Shown here: piece by piece, positions 32,442 through 38,622 of the stretch
How positions within the stretch are numbered: the stretch's first letter is position 1
How the letters are laid out: every line of letters begins with the position of its first letter
DNA from: Candidatus Metaruminococcus caecorum
GTDB taxonomy: Bacteria > Bacillota > Clostridia > Oscillospirales > Ruminococcaceae
Direction: 5' to 3'
DNA: 38,622 nt
Assembly: GCA_904420045.1 (NCBI GenBank)
Contig: CAJFTY010000016.1
Coordinates: 1 to 38,622 of the forward strand
Program-made: the position numbers and the translations under genes
Notes under the pieces: model-generated
Told to the model about the DNA's origin: nothing
Database searches by the model: none
What the model saw: only the letters and a program-made list of their open reading frames with translations

Positions 32442-35400
32442 CTATTGCACAAAATAAAATGTATCATCTGGTTTTGAAGAAACACCTTCAATATAATCAA
32501 TTGTTATTTTCCCGTAGCCTGGATTAACTGGATTGTAATCGCCTTTATCCCAGTAATCAAAATGCTCATTAATGATGTTTTTTTGATGCCTCTTACCCAT
32601 TGTTGCGACACTTCCAGTTAAAGATTTAAATCCGTAATCACCAATAAATTTATCGGCTCCGGAAGAACTTCTTATGTAAATTTGTATGGCATAATTGCCG
32701 GGCAATCTTGTTTCATTTCGTGCTATATGGTATGTGTTATATGCAATTTCCAGCACAGTGAGGATTTTAGAAACTTTACTGGCTGCTTTTCCAACTTTGC
32801 CCGGTACTTTTTTTAATTCACCTATTTTTTTCTCAGCATAAAAATATCCGACTGTAGCGGCAACCTCTGCAAGAGCATACTCGCTCTTTTTTCCCATTAT
32901 CTCTTCTACATCCTCCAACAGCACATAATTATCATAGATATCCTGAATGTCAGAAAATGGGCCAAACATGATCTCCTTACCTTGATTTAATACGGCAAGC
33001 AATAAAGCTTTTAATGCAAAACCACCAAAGGTTGTTTTTTGCGTTGTTATATCAATTGCTACGTTATATGAGGATCCGCTTGCAGGTAATGCATACTCAT
33101 AATCAATCGGAGATACATAATCCCCGTCCTTTGAACGATATTGGTATTTGGAAGTTCCGGAATTTTTATATTCTGTTTGCCCCCGTATTTTATCAATCGC
33201 TCGCAGACAAGCCTCCGCTTTTAAGTATTCTTTATTACCCATTTCATAGATATATAATTGTTGTAATGTATATACCGTCATTAAATCGGCGTCATCAAGG
33301 ATGTTAAGATCATCTTTTTCGGGTGAGTTAAATTCTTTTCCACAAATGAGGCATTTATATTTTGTATCTGATTCACTTTGAATTAAATCAAGAACATGTG
33401 AATCAATATAAGAGGACATTGTTTTGTCGCATTTTGCTTCAATAAATTGCCAATGGTCATCTGAATCTGAGTCATAGATGACAATGTTGTTACCGGAAGC
33501 TTTTAAGCCTTTTGTCCCATAGGACAATGAAGACAAAATAGAAAAGTTGTTTGTTCCATTTTTCACTATTTTCCATTTGGATGACTGATAACCGCCGTTA
33601 TTATAAATACCTACGGCAGCACCATTGGTATTTAAAGAAGTTTTGACATCAAGTCTTGAACTTGTAGCGTTCATAGGAATAAATCTGTATTCGTTTGTAT
33701 CGCTTAAATACTCCAATTTCCAATACATACTGGTATCATACGTCTTGGATTCTTGCTTTACAGAAGTACCATTCACTTGATGTCCATTTGCAACACTAAG
33801 ATATTTGGAAGTGCTGAGATTTTTGAGTAAATAAATTTTATTAGTGCTTAATCCCAGATCGGTAGGGGTTTGTGGCGTCTCATATTGAATCACCAATCGT
33901 GGCCTATAACTCAAAGTACCATGTTCGGAAGAGCAGATATCTTTTCGTGGGGCATAAGCATATGTGCGGAGTGCCAAGCCATAGTTATCAATTCCTCCAC
34001 TTAATCCTTTTTGATTAATTAGATGTTCTTTTCCCATCTGGGTGATATTAAAGGACTTTGTACCTGAGCTGCTGATATACAGACAACTATTGCCAGTATA
34101 GTAATTATCAATGTAATTCAGTTGAGAACTGCCAACCGTTGCTTCATTCCAGTTAGAGGTAACCCTTTTTGCATGTACGGTTACTCCCAAAGAATTTCCC
34201 GAACCCTCATAAACCTTTAGTTCCATCTTGCTAATATCGGCAGGGTTGATGGAAGCCAGGTTAGAAAGATCATATTTCATCAGCGAAACGCCTTCACGAG
34301 GTTTATACGTACAAGTAACACTGTCATAGTAGGTGCCATTTTGACCGACTATTAAGTACGGGTCATTCGCATTGCCTCTGGCCCCATTGTTGTATACGGT
34401 ACGATCTTCAAAATAGGAAGAATCCAGTTGTGTGGAGCCGGTTGAAGCATATACGGTGACATTAAGCGGGTATTCCGTTAATGGACTGGTCAGCATTTCA
34501 TGGTCAAGTGTAACTTCAACCAAAGTCTGTTCTTCATTTTGTTCCAAGATTTCCAGCGTATTGTTCAGCGAAAAATGGGTGACATTTTCCTCGTTTTCCC
34601 CTGTATAAGAATCCTTTATTTCAATATTTCCAACTGAAAAGGCGACTTCTTCGGTACCATTCTTAAAATCAACCGATGCGTTATTTCCATTTTTTTGGGC
34701 TGTTAGGTGCTTTGAATTTACCCAAAATTTCACTTTGTTATCTTCAGGAGCCTGCTCTAAAACAAGGATCTGTTTTGCGCCGTCAATCGTAGGCTCTGCT
34801 TCAATGGTATTCTTTTTGTTATTCGCTTTTTTGTATTCAATTTTTTGAAGTTTTTTATTCTTTTTAAAGGTAGCTTTATTGTCTTTTTGAGTAAAAAATC
34901 CAGCGATTGTTGAAACAGCTTCCTCAAAAAAACCTTTTTTATTATCGCCGACAGAAAATCCAAATTCAAATTCCAAATCTTTTTTCTTGACTTTTACCCC
35001 TTTAGAATTTGAAAGGGACTCAGGAAAATAGCTTTTCACCTCACCGAAATTATTGATATAGCTATATCCTTGATTTTTATAGTTTTGATCGGCGGCCTTT
35101 ATATTGGACTCAGCATCTTTTATTTTCCCATTTTCGTCTTTATAACGCACGGGGGAAGAGAATACATAAACTGTATTTGTTCCGTCTGCATTACAAAAAC
35201 CTACCGTATTATAGCTTTCGTTAAATTGATCTAGCCTTTGAATGTGTTTTGCCTTTTTAGCATCATCTTCGCTGATAAATGAAGGAATTTCTAATTGAGA
35301 ATATATTTCATTGTATTGTTCATCTGTCAGTTCTGGAATCTTGCCGTTTTCATCTGGCTTTACATATTCTGTTAGCGTATTATCCGAGATACATTCATAT

Positions 35401-35849
35401 TGCAGTGATACATCAAATGTTTCTGTCTCGCTATTTGAAAAAATGTTAAACTCACCGTCGTATTCTTTATAATCTGAATCGTCATAGACCATGACATATA
35501 AAGAATATTTATGATCAACTTTCAAAGCTGGAACTTCAATAAGTTCAGAAGAGGTGAGTAGATTTGAATAGATAACCTCATCGGTCTTATAATCGGAAAT
35601 TTTTAATGAGATTTTTTGAAATTTTTTAAATTCATCAATTGTTCTGATTGAAATCGTCTTGTTCTTTTCATCTGAGGCAGGAGTATTTTGATCACTTTTC
35701 ACTAAAAATTCAAGCGGGAATTCCGTTGCAACTACAAATTCATGTTGAACAGCATCTACAATTTCAGCTGCGGATACAGATGCACAAAAAATAGAAACAG
35801 CGAGTATACTTGCTATTATTCTGTAAAACCATTTATACTTTCGTTTCAT
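32442..35849 (-). CDS. Large secreted protein with DNRLRE-like and ricin-type lectin domains
   Basis: The 1135-residue protein has a signal peptide (1-28, VSA-A cleavage), a region (about 205-300) shared with the protein at 35939 and typical of the N-terminus of secreted RHS/wall-associated proteins, then a DNRLRE-like beta domain (about 480-655). A ricin B-type lectin domain (670-805, IYLLKNLSTSKYLSVANG, SKWKIVKNG, DDHWQFIEA) follows. The C-terminal part (810-1135) is unrecognised; it has CLICGKEF (833-840), helices, a Lys/Val/Ala-rich segment (1013-1040) and a Tyr/Asp/Asn-rich end. No RHS repeats are present. The start at 35849 is preferred: GGGAG lies upstream and an ATG at 35867 coincides with the predicted transcription start. 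Role could be adhesion or a contact-dependent effector. Confidence 0.75.
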   Translation of the reverse strand: MKRKYKWFYRIIASILAVSIFCASVSAAEIVDAVQHEFVVATEFPLEFLVKSDQNTPASDEKNKTISIRTIDEFKKFQKISLKISDYKTDEVIYSNLLTSSELIEVPALKVDHKYSLYVMVYDDSDYKEYDGEFNIFSNSETETFDVSLQYECISDNTLTEYVKPDENGKIPELTDEQYNEIYSQLEIPSFISEDDAKKAKHIQRLDQFNESYNTVGFCNADGTNTVYVFSSPVRYKDENGKIKDAESNIKAADQNYKNQGYSYINNFGEVKSYFPESLSNSKGVKVKKKDLEFEFGFSVGDNKKGFFEEAVSTIAGFFTQKDNKATFKKNKKLQKIEYKKANNKKNTIEAEPTIDGAKQILVLEQAPEDNKVKFWVNSKHLTAQKNGNNASVDFKNGTEEVAFSVGNIEIKDSYTGENEENVTHFSLNNTLEILEQNEEQTLVEVTLDHEMLTSPLTEYPLNVTVYASTGSTQLDSSYFEDRTVYNNGARGNANDPYLIVGQNGTYYDSVTCTYKPREGVSLMKYDLSNLASINPADISKMELKVYEGSGNSLGVTVHAKRVTSNWNEATVGSSQLNYIDNYYTGNSCLYISSSGTKSFNITQMGKEHLINQKGLSGGIDNYGLALRTYAYAPRKDICSSEHGTLSYRPRLVIQYETPQTPTDLGLSTNKIYLLKNLSTSKYLSVANGHQVNGTSVKQESKTYDTSMYWKLEYLSDTNEYRFIPMNATSSRLDVKTSLNTNGAAVGIYNNGGYQSSKWKIVKNGTNNFSILSSLSYGTKGLKASGNNIVIYDSDSDDHWQFIEAKCDKTMSSYIDSHVLDLIQSESDTKYKCLICGKEFNSPEKDDLNILDDADLMTVYTLQQLYIYEMGNKEYLKAEACLRAIDKIRGQTEYKNSGTSKYQYRSKDGDYVSPIDYEYALPASGSSYNVAIDITTQKTTFGGFALKALLLAVLNQGKEIMFGPFSDIQDIYDNYVLLEDVEEIMGKKSEYALAEVAATVGYFYAEKKIGELKKVPGKVGKAASKVSKILTVLEIAYNTYHIARNETRLPGNYAIQIYIRSSSGADKFIGDYGFKSLTGSVATMGKRHQKNIINEHFDYWDKGDYNPVNPGYGKITIDYIEGVSSKPDDTFYFVQ

Positions 35850-35872
35850 AATATTTATTTCTCCCATTTTCT

Positions 35873-35901
35873 ATTTTATTATGTTTTAAATATATAGTCA
35901 A
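35873..35901 (-). promoter_or_regulatory. Promoter of the DNRLRE/lectin gene
   Basis: On the - strand: TTGACT, 17 bases, TAAAAT. Transcription would start near 35866, about 17 bases before the chosen start codon. The gene thus has its own promoter and need not depend on the upstream paralog. Confidence 0.7.
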
Positions 35902-35938
35902 CAAAGCATATAAATATAATTATGTATTTACAAGTAGA

Positions 35939-37357
35939 CTATCTCAATACCACCTCCGTTACATTTCGGTATAATGTGTTATCATTGCTTAAAATAATGT
36001 TATATATCCCTTCTTTCTCTGTTGTTGATTTGAGCATAACTCCATTATGTTCCATTTGCCCGCCCGAATCATTACACCATTTTTTCACTTCTTCAGTAAT
36101 GTTAAATTTAAGCGTTTGCTCTTTCAGTTCCAGCACTGATGCTTGACCACCAGTTTTATAATGATCATCCCAGTTCCCGGTTAAACTGCACCAATCTTCC
36201 AATACGGAAAGCATCTCAAGCCTATCATTGTTTTGGGTTAAGGAGTATGCATAATAATTGGCTTCTTTTATTTCTGATGATTGTAAATCAAAAAACTTGG
36301 CGAATTTGTATCGGATCATAAGTCTACCAATACCATACTCAGAATTATTACCTATAATAGAATAATTTCGCAAATATGCATATTCCAAATTTGCTAGTTT
36401 AGAATATAGTGCATTATCTGGCTGATTCTCCCTTTTCATTTCAAAGGCAATGAAAGCTTTTGCCCCTTTTTTTAAATAGGTATTATCAAATTTAAACTGC
36501 AACCGATAGCTCCCTTCTCCTTCAGAAAAAAGTTCTATACTGTTATCTTCAGAAAAATTTCCTTGTGCATTTTTTATTATTGGCTTCTGAATCACTCCTA
36601 AGATTTCGTTTACAGTTCCTCCAGTTTTATCAATTGTGCATCTATTTAAGGTTAGATATCCACCAGGTTCTTTTTTAAGAATTACATCTTGTTCTTCAAC
36701 GTGCAGCCAAAAAGAAAGAGAATCATCCTTAAAAGAATGATTAAATTCTATTTCACAATTTGTGCCAAGTGAAGAAGGATAAAAGGAAATATCAGCTTTG
36801 TGGTTTATTGCTTTTTTATAAACAATCATATTTTTTTCTTCACCGATAAAATTTTTTTGTGTTTTATACCACCCCAATACCGGTTGATCATTATATAACC
36901 CTATTTCATAGGAGATGTCTTTGCTTATTAAAACACCTTTTTGTTTTGTCAGTTGTTTTGGAAAAAATGGTTTGATATCACTGTTAGCAATCGTATAAAG
37001 ATATTCCTTGTTTCGTTTTTCACTATCACGTACATTTGCGATTCTCGTATCAATCATTGAAAGCTGACCAGAAGAATTTTGAAATCGTATTGGGGAAGCA
37101 TAAATATAAATCGTTTTTGTTCCGTCATAATTGTGATATCCAATGGACACATCCGTTGAATATTCAGGAATTATTTTGCTATGGCCTTTCCGCTCCAACT
37201 GTTGCTGAGAAAAAAGTTCATTATATGTTGAATGCAATTTAATATTGGTTTCTTTCCAAGCTAATGTATAATAAGCGAAAAAAGCGCCTAATGATAAAGA
37301 CAATGCAACGCCGATAGAAATCGCTGTAATTAAAGCTGTTTTCTTTTTTAATTTCAC
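35939..37357 (-). CDS. Membrane-anchored DNRLRE-type paralog, GTG start
   Basis: The 472-residue protein has one N-terminal membrane helix (about 7-31) and an extracellular remainder. Residues about 68-165 (YHNYDGTKTIYIYASPIRF, SDIKPFFPKQLTKQKGVLI) align with residues about 210-300 of the large protein at 32442. The C-terminal end (LKFNITEEVKKWCND, HNGVMLKS) is DNRLRE-like. It is thus a shorter paralog without lectin or C-terminal module. The start is GTG at 37357 with a weak AAGG site at 12 bases. It is divergent from the AraC gene at 37507 and could be its target. Function is unknown. Confidence 0.7.
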   Translation of the reverse strand: MKLKKKTALITAISIGVALSLSLGAFFAYYTLAWKETNIKLHSTYNELFSQQQLERKGHSKIIPEYSTDVSIGYHNYDGTKTIYIYASPIRFQNSSGQLSMIDTRIANVRDSEKRNKEYLYTIANSDIKPFFPKQLTKQKGVLISKDISYEIGLYNDQPVLGWYKTQKNFIGEEKNMIVYKKAINHKADISFYPSSLGTNCEIEFNHSFKDDSLSFWLHVEEQDVILKKEPGGYLTLNRCTIDKTGGTVNEILGVIQKPIIKNAQGNFSEDNSIELFSEGEGSYRLQFKFDNTYLKKGAKAFIAFEMKRENQPDNALYSKLANLEYAYLRNYSIIGNNSEYGIGRLMIRYKFAKFFDLQSSEIKEANYYAYSLTQNNDRLEMLSVLEDWCSLTGNWDDHYKTGGQASVLELKEQTLKFNITEEVKKWCNDSGGQMEHNGVMLKSTTEKEGIYNIILSNDNTLYRNVTEVVLR

Positions 37358-37506
37358 GCTTTATTTCAACCTTTTTTATTGAAATTTTTATATCTTTTCG
37401 ATATAATAATTGTAATTCTATATTATATAAATATCGCCTGTTAGTATAGTTCACTATCAAAAACAAATTTATTGCATGATCGGAAATTGTTTTTGGGGGA
37501 ATGTTC
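37358..37506. promoter_or_regulatory. Divergent intergenic region between the DNRLRE paralog and AraC
   Basis: The region is very AT-rich. It contains a palindrome (ATAGT-TC-ACTAT, 37446-37457) and several TATAAT-like boxes on both strands, but no -35/-10 pair I would rely on. A TTACAA-17-TATAAA combination on the - strand is the best candidate for the paralog gene. The palindrome could bind a regulator. Confidence 0.4.
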
Positions 37507-38418
37507 ATGCCTGTTTGTTGTAAATATAACTCTGGTCGAATGATAGATATATGTTTCAAATCGTTGGATAATCACTTTGAGATAGAAACGAAAGAACAAT
37601 ATAATTTAATTTTAATCGAAAAAGGAAGCATTAGTATTGAAATCGACGGCAAACGGTTTACGTATTCTGCACCATCTCTTATTGCCATCCAAGAAAATGT
37701 AACTGTTGCGCTTATTTCTTCCCACAGACTGCTTGGAAAAGCCATTTCTTTTCATGTTTCATTTCTTAATGTAAATATTACATACAAACTTATTAACGAA
37801 AGAGCTTATGAAGACGTTAGTGAGAATTATGGCTTTATTCCGTTAAATATATTTTATGAAAGAAGCAATAAGTATTACGGTTGTATTCCGTTGTATTCCG
37901 AAAGCCTTACACAATTTCGAGAACAATTTCATAAATTTTATCAAGCAATATCCGAACAAAAAGATAAACGATGGTCATGCCGGGCAAGACTGCACTTAAA
38001 TATCATATTAGAATTGGCACATCAGCTTTATTTAGATTATATTAATGAAAAATTAACGTTATATGATAGTAAGGATTCGAACGTTTGGGTATCCATATTG
38101 CTTGAAAAGATTCACAATGATTACATGAAACCTATTTCGTTAGCTACTTTATCGGAATATATCCATATTAATAAAACAACAGTAGGAATCCACTTTAAAA
38201 AAATTACTGGTTTTTCGGTTACAGATTACATTATCAATTATCGTATTAAATGCGCTTGTTACTCTTTAGCGACAACGGGAATCTCCATAAAAGAAATAGC
38301 GATGGAGTGTGGTTTTAAGCAGGAAGCATATTTTATACGTCAATTTACGGCCAAAAAGGGAATGAGTCCGACTGAATATCGAAATCGTTGCGTTGCACTC
38401 CGTAAGAACGACTTTTAG
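37507..38418 (+). CDS. AraC-family transcriptional regulator of the AT-rich island
   Basis: The 303-residue protein has an N-terminal cupin-like domain (YNLILIEKGSISIEIDGKRF, about 33-52) and a C-terminal double HTH (about 195-295), including SLATLSEYIHINKTTVG and the conserved AMECGFKQEAYFIRQFTAKKGMSPTEYR. It is divergent from the DNRLRE-type genes and is their likely regulator. The start at 37507 is chosen because GGGGGA ends six bases before it; the in-frame ATG at 37501 touches that site. It is AT-rich like the rest of the island and differs clearly from the other two AraC proteins in the window. Confidence 0.9.
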   Translation: MPVCCKYNSGRMIDICFKSLDNHFEIETKEQYNLILIEKGSISIEIDGKRFTYSAPSLIAIQENVTVALISSHRLLGKAISFHVSFLNVNITYKLINERAYEDVSENYGFIPLNIFYERSNKYYGCIPLYSESLTQFREQFHKFYQAISEQKDKRWSCRARLHLNIILELAHQLYLDYINEKLTLYDSKDSNVWVSILLEKIHNDYMKPISLATLSEYIHINKTTVGIHFKKITGFSVTDYIINYRIKCACYSLATTGISIKEIAMECGFKQEAYFIRQFTAKKGMSPTEYRNRCVALRKNDF

Positions 38419-38482
38419 ATAGTATATAGTGACACTACTGACTTGGTAATTATAGAAGATATAAAAATCGTGTTATATCATA

Positions 38483-38622
38483 GCCAGTGTTGAGAACATA
38501 CAGGCGATTGCCGAGGAAATGGCGCGGCTGCAAAATGAAAACATGCTCCTTCGGGAAAAGCTGCGCCAGGCTGCACAAAACAGGCCAAACCGTCCGTATG
38601 CAGCCGATCCGAATTACGAAGA
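38483..38622 (+). pseudogene. Partial coiled-coil reading frame, open at the window end, possibly 5'-truncated
   Basis: From about 38483 a GC-rich frame reads ASVENIQAIAEEMARLQNEN, then MLLREKLRQAAQNRP, a plausible coiled coil that runs out of the window. No ATG precedes the protein-like part: the first is at 38519, with GAGGAA touching it, and an in-frame stop lies shortly upstream. The sudden change of base composition suggests an internal piece of a gene cut by the island. It could also be a gene with an unusual start. Function unknown. Confidence 0.45.

Larger units (their letters stand above)
29760..38482. other. AT-rich island, probably horizontally acquired
   Basis: By eye, the G+C content drops from clearly above half to roughly 35-40% and codon use shifts to A/T-ending codons in all genes from 30124 to 38418. 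On the left the change is gradual through a non-coding stretch; on the right GC-rich sequence returns sharply around 38,483. No integrase, att repeat or transposase is visible inside. Confidence 0.6.

Noticed and set aside
1-38622. tRNA, rRNA, riboswitch, integrase or sortase genes
   Set aside because: I looked for cloverleaf structures, known leader motifs and typical protein motifs on both strands and found none that I could support.

Overview
The window looks like a chromosome segment of a gut-type Clostridia bacterium (Bacillota, probably Oscillospirales/Ruminococcaceae). The reasons are Bacillota-style AGGAGG ribosome sites and TTGACA/TATAAT promoters, the order yaaO-darA-holB-ricT, a clostridial-type phosphofructokinase, and large plant-polysaccharide glycosidases anchored to the cell wall by NPxTG signals. 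Genus and species cannot be fixed from the sequence alone.

Region 1 (1-14.4 kb, GC-rich) is mostly housekeeping. It starts with a stand-alone FakA-like domain protein, a small XRE regulator and a hypothetical gene on the + strand. A long run of - strand genes follows: lepA -> NUDIX hydrolase -> phosphofructokinase -> membrane acyltransferase from one strong promoter; uridine phosphorylase -> transglutaminase-like lipoprotein; a 56-residue two-cluster ferredoxin with its own promoter; yaaO-like decarboxylase -> darA -> holB -> ricT; a DUF4352-like lipoprotein; and an AraC regulator. Two of these genes, lepA and the decarboxylase, appear to start at TTG.

Region 2 (14.4-29.5 kb) is a carbohydrate-degradation locus. 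It holds three very large secreted glycosidases on the + strand and two divergent AraC regulators. They are a domain-permuted GH3 with two CBM6-like modules, a GH127-type beta-L-arabinofuranosidase with LamG and two CBM32-like modules, and a GH2 beta-galactosidase with a LamG domain placed inside its catalytic barrel plus NPCBM and FIVAR modules. All three end in a Ser/Pro- or Asp/Pro-rich stalk, an NPxTG sorting motif, a hydrophobic helix and a basic tail. The GH3 and GH127 genes share a nearly identical 3' cassette covering stalk, anchor and terminator. Together they could remove beta-linked arabinofuranose, galactose and glucose/xylose-type residues from plant glycoproteins or pectic side chains at the cell surface. 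No sortase and no sugar transporter lies in the window.

Region 3 (about 29.7-38.5 kb) is an AT-rich island that differs clearly in base composition. It carries two paralogous secreted or membrane proteins related to the N-terminal parts of DNRLRE/RHS-type surface proteins, one of them with a ricin-type lectin domain and an unrecognised C-terminal module. It also carries a zinc-ribbon membrane protein, a probable lipoprotein with propeller-like repeats, and a divergent AraC regulator. GC-rich sequence returns abruptly near 38,483 in a coiled-coil reading frame with no obvious start, which looks like the far junction of an insertion. The island is the least explained part of the window.
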